64,000 bases of DNA, taken from Lactobacillus sp. GTDB taxonomy: Bacteria > Bacillota > Bacilli > Lactobacillales > Lactobacillaceae. Each line of letters begins with the position of its first letter. The stretch's first letter is position 1. Below, piece after piece: positions 22,400 to 30,604 of the stretch. The notes below the pieces were generated by a model. The model worked only from the letters and a program-made list of their open reading frames with translations, was not told the origin of the DNA and made no database searches. The position numbers and the translations under genes are program-made. Location: NCBI GenBank assembly GCA_022484695.1, contig JAKVKU010000009.1, forward strand, positions 62,001 through 126,000. The letters run 5' to 3'.

Positions 22400-22428
22400 T
22401 AGACAAGTCGTAAAACTGTCTATTTTTT
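22400..22428 (+). terminator. Intrinsic terminator of the two-gene islet
   Basis: TAGACA (22400-22405) pairs with TGTCTA (22417-22422), followed by six T. Confidence 0.7.
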
Positions 22429-22515
22429 CGTGCTTAATTGGGATTTCATTAGAAACCGACTTGTTTCGAATAGAATATTCTCTTGAAATGAAAAAATCGA
22501 ATTTAAACACCAAAA

Positions 22516-22573
22516 ATCCCTTCAAATTATCCTTGAGAAATTCTTGCTTTTCTCTAGGGCTATTTGAAGGGAT
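22516..22573 (-). terminator. Intrinsic terminator after the C39-like secreted protein
   Basis: Perfect 12-pair outer stem ATCCCTTCAAAT with ATTTGAAGGGAT, inner pairing CCTTGAGAA with TTCTCTAGG; on the minus strand TTTTTGG follows. Confidence 0.8.
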
Positions 22574-22592
22574 AAGATAATTCAGTTATTTT

Positions 22593-23993
22593 TTAATAAG
22601 AAATAGCCCGGAAATATTGGGTCTGCCAATTGCTAACAAAATCCGCAATTGACACAGTAGCTGCACTATCGCTCCAGCAATCTAAGTAAGTAACGTCCGT
22701 GGCGGTATAGCCGGTGACTACCACGGCATGATATGGAAAGCCGTGCAGTGTTTGCCAAGCTACCACGGGGTGTTTGCGAATGCCGATTTGATAACGGATG
22801 GCGTCAAAGGACATCCCCGTCATGTCAATGGCATTACCAGCGTATTTTTGCACCAGTCCCATCAAAGCCGGTGGGAAAATCGTCACGCCGGAAGCATCCC
22901 AAGGATCTCCCACATAACCCTGGTTAGGGTCAGAAGAACGGGGCATTTCATGGGCTAAGGCGACTTTGTCCACATCAGCGCCGGCATAGCGCAACATCAT
23001 GGTAACGGCGGTGATTTCACAACCGTTGGGGAGTTCTGGCAGTTGGGCAATCAGCGGCACACCAGTCAAGGACGCGGCATCCGGGTAAATGGCGCCGGTG
23101 GTGATGCCACCTTCAGCACTGACCCATTGGTCGCCACCCACTTGATACCAAAGTGACCCGTCATCAGCTACGGCTTGGCGAGCAACTTGCCATTGGCTGC
23201 CAAAGGGCAGTTCTTTGACCTGGGTGCGGCCAGCCTGATAACTGTTATACACGTTAGCCCCCTGTTGGCTGTTGACGGTGATGGTCATCACGGCGTTCTC
23301 GAAATGATCGGGGGCTGAGTTGAAACTGTCAGTCATGGTGATCCATTGATTATCGCCGATTTGATACCAAGTCTCGCCGTTGACTTGGGCTGTTTTGGTC
23401 ACCACCCAAGTAGAGCCCATGGCCAAGGTACGCCCAGTACTTTGACGACTGGCATCGTAGCCCGTGTACAGGGTGGTGGGCTGGGCCAGGGTAATATCTT
23501 GGTAAACCGCTGGGTTGAAGCTAGCGGCCTGGGTGATCCACATATTGGCCCCAACTTCATACCAAGTATTACCGTTGACCGTTTGCTGGGCGCCAACTGC
23601 CCAGTCAGAGCCAGCTGGTAAATCCCGCTGGGTTTTAGTACCCGTATCCCCAGGGGTACCATAGATGGTGGCGGCTTGGGTCAAGTGAATGGGGGCAAAA
23701 GTTGGAGTTGGATTAAACTGGGGGTCTTCAGTGACCCATTGATTAGGGCCCACCTGGTACCAAGTCGTGCTCCCCAAAGTTGCAGTGGCGGCGATTTGCC
23801 ACTGGGAACCAGCGGTCAAGGTCCGATCCGTGGCCGTTGGCGTCGGGCCATAGCCCTGATATAAAGTGGTGTTTTGGTCTAAGGTGAGGACGCCATCGGT
23901 TACGGCAGCCTGGGCTTTGACATTCGGGCCACTACTGAGGGCCAAAAGTGCCGCACCTAGTAAAGGTAAACAGAGCCATCTTTTTTTATGCAT
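22593..23993 (-). CDS. Secreted C39-like cysteine peptidase with four SLAP/SH3-like wall-binding repeats
   Basis: A 466-residue exported protein. A signal peptide (about 1-30, ending near VKAQA) is followed by four repeats of about 65 residues, each with a GSxW element and the ending WYQVGxNQWV. The C-terminal 150 residues form a C39_2-type domain with Cys325 in LPNGCEITAV, His422 in FPYHAVVVTGY and Asp438 in TYLDCW, the expected papain-like triad. Such proteins are wall-attached and cut peptides or peptidoglycan cross-bridges; the substrate is not known. It is divergent from the NlpC/P60 gene, across a 100-base AT-rich promoter region. Confidence 0.85.
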   Translation of the reverse strand: MHKKRWLCLPLLGAALLALSSGPNVKAQAAVTDGVLTLDQNTTLYQGYGPTPTATDRTLTAGSQWQIAATATLGSTTWYQVGPNQWVTEDPQFNPTPTFAPIHLTQAATIYGTPGDTGTKTQRDLPAGSDWAVGAQQTVNGNTWYEVGANMWITQAASFNPAVYQDITLAQPTTLYTGYDASRQSTGRTLAMGSTWVVTKTAQVNGETWYQIGDNQWITMTDSFNSAPDHFENAVMTITVNSQQGANVYNSYQAGRTQVKELPFGSQWQVARQAVADDGSLWYQVGGDQWVSAEGGITTGAIYPDAASLTGVPLIAQLPELPNGCEITAVTMMLRYAGADVDKVALAHEMPRSSDPNQGYVGDPWDASGVTIFPPALMGLVQKYAGNAIDMTGMSFDAIRYQIGIRKHPVVAWQTLHGFPYHAVVVTGYTATDVTYLDCWSDSAATVSIADFVSNWQTQYFRAISY

Positions 23994-24095
23994 CGCATTC
24001 TCCCACTATAAAAATATTTTTGTTTTGTTTTCGATTGTTTTATCATATCATAAGATTACGAAGAAATTTATTTTTTTTGGAGGAGGCAATGGAAA

Positions 24096-25385
24096 ATGAA
24101 GAAAATAGGTAAATGCTTTGTTTGGACCGCTTTGGCCCTGACCACCGCGGCCCTATTAGCGCCGGCACCCCTGGTCCAGGGGGCCAAAACACCCCAAACC
24201 AGCTTAACTACCACCGATCCGGCCAGCACTGGGGAAAAACTGCCAGATCGGTTTGTCATTGGGTTACAACGGGATACCCAGCTTTATAATGGCCCAGGGC
24301 AGACGGCCATTGACCGGACCTTACCAGCAGGGTCTTTGTGGCTGGCGACGTATAAAGCTATCAGCGGCGGTGAAGCCTGGTATGAAATTGGGGCTAATCA
24401 ATGGGTTAAGGCCAAAGACGTGGGGGAGTTGCCCCATAGTGCCAAGACCCCCGCAGACTTCACGGTGACATTAAACAATGACGCGCCTTTATGGGTCGGC
24501 TTTCAATATCAATTTACCGGCCGTTGGCTGCCAAAGGGTTCCCAATGGCGGGTCAGTGGGACCGGGACCACCACCGATGGCCAATTATGGTATGAGTTAG
24601 CTGATAATCAATGGATCAATGCCAACGAGGCCACCGCCCAATCGGCTTATCAAAATCCCAGCCAATATTGGCAAATCAGCGCCACGCAAATTAAACCCCA
24701 AGGCACGGTTGGTTACAACCTAGGCTTGGGGTCAGAAGGTATCAAAACTTGGTTTACCCTGTGGTGGCTGGGGATGGACCGGTCTTATGCCAGTTTGAAT
24801 CAAACCGCTATCAATAAAATCAAGTATTTCCAACAACAGTGGGGCTTGCCAGTCACTGGGGAAGTGGATGTGAATTTTTGGACCCACATGGGCTTTAAAC
24901 AAAGCGATTGGTATGACATCGATAGCTACGTGGCCCCATTGAAGACCAACGCCAACAGCACCCGGGCGGATCATATCGAAGCCATGATCGCCACGGCCTA
25001 TGAATATATGGGCAAACCCTATATCGTAGGCGCTTCTTCAGCCCCTTATTATGGCACGGATTGTAGCGGCTTGGTGATGCAAGCCTTATACAGTAGCGGC
25101 ATCAACCCCCTGCCATCCTCAGCCATTCGCCACGCCCAACCGGGTTTTGAATGGGAATCCCGCAACCTTTGGGATAATCCCCAACTAATGAAGGTGCCTT
25201 ATGCAGAACGCCAGCGGGGCGACCTGATTTTTTATCGGGACCCCAGCAGCGGCTTAATCTGGCACGTGGCCATTTACCTGGGCGATAACCAAGTCATTGA
25301 ATCCTGGCCACCGCAAATCATGGTTCAACCGGTAGAAAATTGGCAGCGTTCTTGGGTTGCCGGCGTTGGTCGGCCCTTTATTTAA
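24096..25385 (+). CDS. Secreted NlpC/P60 endopeptidase with SLAP/SH3-like repeats and a peptidoglycan-binding region
   Basis: A 429-residue exported wall hydrolase. Signal peptide (about 1-29), two wall-binding repeats (about 50-110 and 120-185, with WYEIGANQWV and WYELADNQWI), a helical region resembling PG_binding_1 (NKIKYFQQQWGLPVTGEVD), then NlpC/P60 with Cys323 in GTDCSGLVMQ and His390 in IWHVAIYLG. NlpC/P60 enzymes cut the D-Glu to diamino acid link in the peptidoglycan stem. GGAGGAGG precedes ATG 24096. It is divergent from the C39-like gene, so the pair may be regulated together. Confidence 0.9.
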   Translation: MKKIGKCFVWTALALTTAALLAPAPLVQGAKTPQTSLTTTDPASTGEKLPDRFVIGLQRDTQLYNGPGQTAIDRTLPAGSLWLATYKAISGGEAWYEIGANQWVKAKDVGELPHSAKTPADFTVTLNNDAPLWVGFQYQFTGRWLPKGSQWRVSGTGTTTDGQLWYELADNQWINANEATAQSAYQNPSQYWQISATQIKPQGTVGYNLGLGSEGIKTWFTLWWLGMDRSYASLNQTAINKIKYFQQQWGLPVTGEVDVNFWTHMGFKQSDWYDIDSYVAPLKTNANSTRADHIEAMIATAYEYMGKPYIVGASSAPYYGTDCSGLVMQALYSSGINPLPSSAIRHAQPGFEWESRNLWDNPQLMKVPYAERQRGDLIFYRDPSSGLIWHVAIYLGDNQVIESWPPQIMVQPVENWQRSWVAGVGRPFI

Positions 25386-25432
25386 GCCGGCGGTATAATT
25401 AATGTCCAGTCCAGCTTAGCTACCAGTTTGCG

Positions 25433-26293
25433 TTATTTGAAGTCATTTAACCGCTGCATGGCATAAGTCACTTCTGAAGGGGTAAACTGTTCCCCCTCCA
25501 CTGACAATAAGTGGGCGCGAATTTCTTCAGGGGTCATGGCCAGGGCAGTTTGGCAATACTTAGCAGCTGCTAAGGCATTGGCATTGTAATCGGCCTCGAG
25601 ATTGGCTAGGGCATATTGGGCCGCTTGGGGCGGATAGTTGTCCCCATCTACGGCGGTCAATTCAGCATAGATGCCTTGCTTAGATTTGTGCAGGACCCGG
25701 GAATAAGTGGTTGCTTTGAAAAGCGCCGTTTTGTATTCGGCGGGCACTGCATTTGACTGGTGATTGGCCAGGGGCGTTGCTTTGGCAGCCGTGATGGCAG
25801 TGCCGGGATCGTTTGCCCGGAGATAAGTGGTCATATCGGCCATATTGTTGGTGTGGGCCCATTTATTGTAGGCTTTGATGGCCTGGGGGTTGTCGCCGGC
25901 AAAGTAATCCTTGGATATTTGATTGGTGGTCTGGAAAAAAGCAGTGACCTGTTGGGCTTTCACGTTTTTTGCTTGAACTGAATTCAGGTAATCCCGACTA
26001 ACGGCCGCATAATTTTGCAGGGCCTTGGTCAGGTCTGGTTCATGGTGACTGTTGTTTAATTTGGCTTCTTCGGTATTTAAAGTTTGAATCCCTTGCTTGG
26101 CTTGGGTAACCATTTTGGCATGACTGTAATCAGCGCTGTTTGTTAGTTTAAGATTGCTAATGACGGTGTTGCTGATGTTATTGAACGATGTTTCAAGTTG
26201 ATCTTTAGACATGGCTTGACTGCTGGCACAACTCAACAAGACGACCGGAAAGATAAGTAACAAGACTAAACTTAAAAAATGTCGCTTTTTCAT
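25433..26293 (-). CDS. Ltp-family surface lipoprotein with two Ltp repeats
   Basis: A 286-residue lipoprotein. The N-terminal signal MKKRHFLSLVLLLIFPVVLL runs into the lipobox LLSC. After a helical region (about 30-190) the C-terminal 100 residues hold two tandem Ltp/helix-turn-helix repeats: ALFKATTYSRVLHKSKQGIY to AAQYALANL, and ALAAAKYCQTALAMTPEEIR to SEVTYAMQRL. In streptococcal phage TP-J34, Ltp blocks DNA injection by superinfecting phage; chromosomal relatives are common and mostly unstudied. GGAGG lies before ATG 26293. Confidence 0.8.
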   Translation of the reverse strand: MKKRHFLSLVLLLIFPVVLLSCASSQAMSKDQLETSFNNISNTVISNLKLTNSADYSHAKMVTQAKQGIQTLNTEEAKLNNSHHEPDLTKALQNYAAVSRDYLNSVQAKNVKAQQVTAFFQTTNQISKDYFAGDNPQAIKAYNKWAHTNNMADMTTYLRANDPGTAITAAKATPLANHQSNAVPAEYKTALFKATTYSRVLHKSKQGIYAELTAVDGDNYPPQAAQYALANLEADYNANALAAAKYCQTALAMTPEEIRAHLLSVEGEQFTPSEVTYAMQRLNDFK

Positions 26294-26353
26294 TTTTACG
26301 CCTCCAATATGGTAGAATAAGATTGTGTTGTATTTCCCATTTGGGATACTTAG

Positions 26354-26384
26354 CCCCATTTCGTTCCCGCGAAATGGGGTTTTG
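26354..26384 (+). terminator. Strong hairpin with short T run, upstream of the lytS promoter
   Basis: CCCCATTTCG (26354-26363) pairs with CGAAATGGGG (26370-26379), followed by TTTTGTT on the plus strand. No plus-strand gene ends here, so it may insulate lytST from read-through or end an unannotated short RNA. Confidence 0.5.
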
Positions 26385-26498
26385 TTATGGCATAATGGCT
26401 AGATACAAGGCAAACGTATTATACTTCTCATGAGACAAAAAATAGGCGCTCAGTCCAAGGGCAGGGCGTCGGGACATATTAGCTACATCACAATAGTT

Positions 26499-26528
26499 TT
26501 GGTAAGCGCTTACTAATTCTATTATAAC
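26499..26528 (+). promoter_or_regulatory. lytS promoter with embedded cre-like palindrome
   Basis: GTAAGCGCTTAC (26502-26513) is a perfect 12-base palindrome equal to the core of the CcpA operator cre. It overlaps a -35 TTGGTA (26499-26504) and the spacer before TTATAAC (26522-26528). Binding by CcpA would repress lytST in rich sugar. About 190 bases of leader with small hairpins (for example ATGGC/GCCAT near 26548-26570) lie between here and the lytS start; I see no ORF in it that I would support. Confidence 0.65.
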
Positions 26529-26720
26529 GTCTTTGTAGGTGGGTTACCATGGCTATTATGTGTGCCATCCATTAAATAACTTGGGACCCAGGGATTTAAA
26601 GTATAAGTAGATCCGGATAACGTTGTACTGGCACATTCTACTACCCACTTTGGCCAAAAAACGTTATGATAAGCAAAACGAAAATTTCTTTGGCTGTGCC
26701 ACATCAGGAGTGACAAAATT

Positions 26721-28475
26721 ATGTTGGATTTATTTATTTTAATGATGGAACGGGTGGGCTTGATTATTTTGCTGGCTTTCTTGCTGGTGAACGTGTCTTA
26801 TTTCAAGCGCTTATTGCTACAACGTCAACGGCTGCAAGCTAAGATTTGGCTGATTTTGATTTTTGGGATCTTTGTAATTATTTCTAATTTTACCGGGATC
26901 GAAATTACCGATAATCGCATCATCCCCACCAATTTAGCCACCTATATTTCCGGCAACGCGGCCATCGCCAATACCCGAACCTTGACCATCAGTGGGGCGG
27001 GGTTGATTGGTGGCCCAGTGGTAGGGACGTTAGTGGGGCTCATTGGCGGGGTCCATCGGGTGATCCAAGGGAATGGCCAATCCGCCTTTTATATTTTATC
27101 CTCCATCTTGGTGGGGTTTTTGGCCGGTTTTCTCGGCCAACGCATCGCTGGTAAAACCCGCTTTGTCGCCCCTTGGCAGGCCACCATCATTGGGGTAGCC
27201 ATGGAAACCATTCAGATGACCTTTGTCTTATTTTTCAGCGGGAGCTTGGCCGCGGGCTGGCAATTAGTCCAGCTCATCGGGGTGCCGATGATTTTACTGA
27301 ACAGCATCGGTACCTTCACCTTTATGTCCATCATCACAGCCACCTTGAAACAAGAAGAACAGGCCAAAGCCGTCCAGACCCATGATGTGCTGGAACTGGC
27401 CGCGGCCACCTTGCCTTATTTTCGGGAGGGCTTAAATGAAGCCTCCAGCTATCAAGTAGCCCAGATAATCCATCACTACACCCACGTCTCAGCCATCAGT
27501 ATCACCGATACCCATCAAATATTGGCCCACGTGGGGGCAGGCAGTGATCATCATATCCCCGAAAAAGAGGTCATTACCGAATTATCCCGGCGGGTCTTAC
27601 AAACCGGAAAAATGACCATCGCCCACAACCGCCAAGAAATTGGCTGTACTTTCCCTAATTGTCCTTTGCAGGCAGCCATTGTCATTCCCCTTTATGTGCA
27701 AGAACACATTGCTGGCACCTTGAAGATGTATTTCACCGATGCCCGGGAATTGACCCCGGTGGCGGAAAAATTAGCAGAAGGCCTAGGCTCGATTTTTTCC
27801 TCCCAAATTGAATTGGGGGTCAGTGAAGTCCAGTCGAAGTTATTAAAAGAAGTTGAAATTAAATCCCTGCAATCCCAAGTTAATCCCCACTTTTTCTTCA
27901 ACGCCATCAATACCATTTCTGCCCTGATCCGGGTGAATCAAGAGCAAGCCCGCAAATTATTATTGGAACTGAGCAATTATTTCCGGGGCAATTTACAAGG
28001 TGCGCGGATGACTTTGATCCCGTTGACCCAAGAATTAAAACAAGTTGAGGCTTATTTGTCCTTAGAACAAGCCCGCTTTCCTGATCGCTATCAAATCAGC
28101 CAAGCTATCCCGGCGGAATTGACCAAGTATTATTTACCGCCTTATGCCATTCAAATCCTGGTGGAAAATGCCATCAAACATGCCTTTGGCAATCGGAAGG
28201 ATGACAATCAAGTTAACCTGGTGGTGACCAGGGTGGCTCAACAATTAGTGGTGGATGTGACGGATAACGGCCATGGGATTGCGGCTGACAAGCTGGATAA
28301 ATTGGGTCAAGAAGCCGTGGCCTCGGAAAAGGGCACTGGGACAGCCTTAGAAAATCTCGCCCGGCGCTTAGACAATCTTTTTGGTGCCAAGGCCCAATTT
28401 ATCGCGGAAAATACGGACACGGGCGCCCATTTTCAACTGCGCTTACCCTTAGTAGAACAACAGGAGGTCGGTTAG
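26721..28475 (+). CDS. lytS: LytS-type sensor histidine kinase
   Basis: A 584-residue membrane kinase. Six or so N-terminal helices form the 5TM-5TMR_LYT sensor (ending near residue 210; GPVVGTLVGLIGGVHRVIQG), a GAF domain follows (about 230-355), then the His_kinase region with the phosphorylated His in QVNPHFFFNAINTI, and HATPase_c with NAIKHAFG and DNGHGIAAD. LytS homologues sense membrane potential or pyruvate and control murein hydrolase and LrgAB expression. AGGAGTG lies before ATG 26721. lytT starts immediately after the stop. Confidence 0.94.
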   Translation: MLDLFILMMERVGLIILLAFLLVNVSYFKRLLLQRQRLQAKIWLILIFGIFVIISNFTGIEITDNRIIPTNLATYISGNAAIANTRTLTISGAGLIGGPVVGTLVGLIGGVHRVIQGNGQSAFYILSSILVGFLAGFLGQRIAGKTRFVAPWQATIIGVAMETIQMTFVLFFSGSLAAGWQLVQLIGVPMILLNSIGTFTFMSIITATLKQEEQAKAVQTHDVLELAAATLPYFREGLNEASSYQVAQIIHHYTHVSAISITDTHQILAHVGAGSDHHIPEKEVITELSRRVLQTGKMTIAHNRQEIGCTFPNCPLQAAIVIPLYVQEHIAGTLKMYFTDARELTPVAEKLAEGLGSIFSSQIELGVSEVQSKLLKEVEIKSLQSQVNPHFFFNAINTISALIRVNQEQARKLLLELSNYFRGNLQGARMTLIPLTQELKQVEAYLSLEQARFPDRYQISQAIPAELTKYYLPPYAIQILVENAIKHAFGNRKDDNQVNLVVTRVAQQLVVDVTDNGHGIAADKLDKLGQEAVASEKGTGTALENLARRLDNLFGAKAQFIAENTDTGAHFQLRLPLVEQQEVG

Positions 28476-29207
28476 ATGCATGTGTTAATTGTAGACGATG
28501 AACCCTTAGCTCGACAGGAATTACGCTACCTGGTGGAACAGCATCCAGCGGTGACCTCGGTGGCTGAAGCCGATGCTGTCGCGGATGCGGTGCAACAAAT
28601 GCTGGATCAAAAACCAGCCATCGTATTTTTGGATATCCACTTGACCGATGAGAGTGGCTTTGACCTGGCGGAGAAGCTACAGGGCTTAAAAGAACCACCT
28701 TATTTGATTTTTGCCACGGCTTATGATGAATATGCCTTAAAAGCGTTTGAAGTGAATGCCAGTGACTATATTCTAAAACCCTTTGAAGAGGACCGCATTT
28801 ACCAAGCCATCGACCGGGCCCAACAGCAGCAAACCAAAAGCCAACCGACCTCGGCTAAACCGGCGGCCCAAGGCGGCCAGGGGATGATCCCCATCACCAG
28901 TGACGACCGGATTTATTTACTAGACCCCAAAGAAATTTATGCGGTGGCTGTGGAGGAACACCAGCTGACGATTTTCACCACCGATCAGACCTATCAAACC
29001 ACCGGCACCCTGCACTGGATCAGCGAGCAGCTGCCTAAAAGCAGTTTTTTCAAGACCCACCGTAGTTATTTGATCAATTTAAAAAAGATCCGCGAGATCC
29101 AACCCTGGTTCAATAACACGTTGATGGTGACGTTGACCAATGATGAAAAGGTGCCGGTGAGCCGGTCGTATATCAAAGCCTTTAAGGAAAAAGTCGGCTT
29201 ACAATAA
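28476..29207 (+). CDS. lytT: LytT/LytR-type response regulator (LytTR DNA-binding domain)
   Basis: A 243-residue regulator. The receiver domain (1-120) holds the phosphorylated Asp in IVFLDIHLTDESGF and Lys in YILKPFEED. A linker rich in Gln and Pro leads to the LytTR domain (about 137-243; ITSDDRIYLLDPKEIYAV, then FKTHRSYLINLKKIREI). LytTR domains bind pairs of direct repeats about 21 bases apart; such a pair stands before lrgA. The gene abuts lytS with AGGAGG in the lytS end. Confidence 0.94.
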   Translation: MHVLIVDDEPLARQELRYLVEQHPAVTSVAEADAVADAVQQMLDQKPAIVFLDIHLTDESGFDLAEKLQGLKEPPYLIFATAYDEYALKAFEVNASDYILKPFEEDRIYQAIDRAQQQQTKSQPTSAKPAAQGGQGMIPITSDDRIYLLDPKEIYAVAVEEHQLTIFTTDQTYQTTGTLHWISEQLPKSSFFKTHRSYLINLKKIREIQPWFNNTLMVTLTNDEKVPVSRSYIKAFKEKVGLQ

Positions 29208-29242
29208 GCGGCGACGGGCATCTTTAGGAACCCAGTAAGCAG

Positions 29243-29274
29243 AGAAAGTGCCAATCAGCGCACTTTCTTTTTTT
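29243..29274 (+). terminator. Intrinsic terminator after lytT
   Basis: AGAAAGTGC (29243-29251) pairs with GCACTTTCT (29260-29268), followed by T run to 29274. It separates lytST from lrgAB, which therefore needs its own promoter. Confidence 0.85.
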
Positions 29275-29294
29275 GGCTGCATTTAATGGGGCTA

Positions 29295-29367
29295 TTTTGG
29301 CATATCAGGATGAATTTTTGGCATTTCAAGGAGAAACCGCTACCAAACTGACTTTGTTGCTTATAAT
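29295..29367 (+). promoter_or_regulatory. lrgAB promoter with LytTR-type direct repeats
   Basis: TTTTGGCATATCA (29295-29307) and TTTTGGCATTTCA (29316-29328) are direct repeats 21 bases apart, the known geometry of LytTR binding. A -10 TATAAT (29362-29367) follows but no -35 match is present at the right distance, as expected for an activator-dependent promoter. Confidence 0.75.
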
Positions 29368-29401
29368 AAGGTCAAGAAATCAAAAAAAGGCGGTAGACAT
29401 C

Positions 29402-29830
29402 ATGGAGAAAAAGGTTTATTCATTCTTACAACAAGCATTTATTTTTGCCCTGATCCTATTAATTTCCAATGGCATCGCAAAAATACTACCTATTCCCGTC
29501 CCAGCTGCGGTGATCGGCTTATTGCTATTATTCGCCGCCCTTTGTTTAGGCATTGTCAAATTAGAGCAAGTTGAAGGCTTAAGCCACAGTTTGAATAATG
29601 TCATCAGTTTCTTGTTTGTACCTTCGGGGATTTCCTTGGTTAATTCCCTGGGCTTATTGCGCCAAGCGGGCTTACAAATCATCTTTGTCATCATGGTGGC
29701 CACATTGGGCATCTTGTTATTAACAGGCTGGTCAGCATCCTTCTTGCTCCACGTGAAGGACACCCATTCTGCTAAGATTTTCACCCTCAAAAAACACGCA
29801 GCACCCCTGAAGGAGGTCCATCAACAATGA
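29402..29830 (+). CDS. lrgA: CidA/LrgA family holin-like protein
   Basis: A 142-residue protein with four membrane helices. The family core [19 protein letters not shown] and [15 protein letters not shown] are present. LrgA/CidA proteins act with LrgB/CidB in control of murein hydrolase activity, cell death and, in recent work, pyruvate uptake. ATG 29402 is preferred because the protein then starts with a short cytosolic region ([11 protein letters not shown]) and a ribosome-like AAGGCGG precedes it. It overlaps lrgB by four bases (ATGA). Confidence 0.9.
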   Translation: MEKKVYSFLQQAFIFALILLISNGIAKILPIPVPAAVIGLLLLFAALCLGIVKLEQVEGLSHSLNNVISFLFVPSGISLVNSLGLLRQAGLQIIFVIMVATLGILLLTGWSASFLLHVKDTHSAKIFTLKKHAAPLKEVHQQ

Positions 29831-30510
29831 GTCCTTATGTGGGTATTATCATTTCCTTAGTCGCCTTTGGCATTGGCACGCTGCTGTTTAAAAAGACCAA
29901 TGGGTTCTTCTTATTTACCCCTTTGTTCGTGGCCATGATTTTAGGGGTGATCATTTTAAAAGTCACCGGCATTAGTTACGCTGATTACAGTAAGGGCGGC
30001 AGCATCATTGCTTTCTTCCTGGAACCAGCCACCATTGCCTTTGCCATTCCTTTGTATAAAAAACGTGCTGTCTTAAAAAAATATTGGTTGGAAATCCTGG
30101 CCGCCATCACCATCGGTTCCCTGGGGTCTGTTTTGGCGGTTTACTTAGCCGCTCATTTTATTCATTTGAAACCGGCCGTGATGGCGTCGCTGTTTCCCCA
30201 AGCAGCCACCACTGCCATCGCTGTCCCCCTATCCCAATCCATCGGCGGCATCGCCTCCATCACTGCTTTTTCGGTGATTTTCAACGGCGTGATCGTCTAT
30301 GCCCTGGGCCGGGTGATTTTACAGGTCTTTAAAATTGATAATCCCGTGGCCCGGGGCTTAGCCCTAGGCGCCGGCGGCCATGCCTTAGGGGTAGCCGTGG
30401 GGATGGAAATTGGCGAAACGGAAACCGCCATGGCCAGCATTTCCGTGGTCATCGTGGGTATCATCACCGTGGTGGTAGTCCCGCTGGTAGCGCCTATGGT
30501 GGGTCTATGA
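29827..30510 (+). CDS. lrgB: LrgB/CidB family membrane protein
   Basis: A 227-residue multi-pass protein. It has the LrgB signature: [20 protein letters not shown], then [20 protein letters not shown] and [21 protein letters not shown]. It is the partner of LrgA, translated from an overlapping start with GGAGG upstream. The operon is controlled by the adjacent lytST system. Confidence 0.94.
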   Translation: MSPYVGIIISLVAFGIGTLLFKKTNGFFLFTPLFVAMILGVIILKVTGISYADYSKGGSIIAFFLEPATIAFAIPLYKKRAVLKKYWLEILAAITIGSLGSVLAVYLAAHFIHLKPAVMASLFPQAATTAIAVPLSQSIGGIASITAFSVIFNGVIVYALGRVILQVFKIDNPVARGLALGAGGHALGVAVGMEIGETETAMASISVVIVGIITVVVVPLVAPMVGL

Positions 30511-30526
30511 CCGTTAAAACATTGAG

Positions 30527-30586
30527 AAAAAGCCAGCCGTCAGACATGAACGCGTGAAAAACGTCATGTTTAACGGCTGGCTTTTT
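30527..30586. terminator. Bidirectional terminator between lrgB and the M29 aminopeptidase
   Basis: AAAAAGCCAGCCGT pairs perfectly with ACGGCTGGCTTTTT, with a second inner stem ACATGA/TCATGT. It serves two convergent genes. Confidence 0.9.
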
Positions 30587-30604
30587 AAAGTTTATGGCAA
30601 TAAG

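Noticed and set aside
21720-22430. Phage or island attachment at tRNA-Arg(CCU)
   Set aside because: No integrase, excisionase or duplicated tRNA 3' end is visible; only two small genes follow.
26522-26716. 64-codon minus-strand frame in the lytS leader
   Set aside because: No ribosome site and no family-like sequence; it overlaps the lytS promoter and leader.
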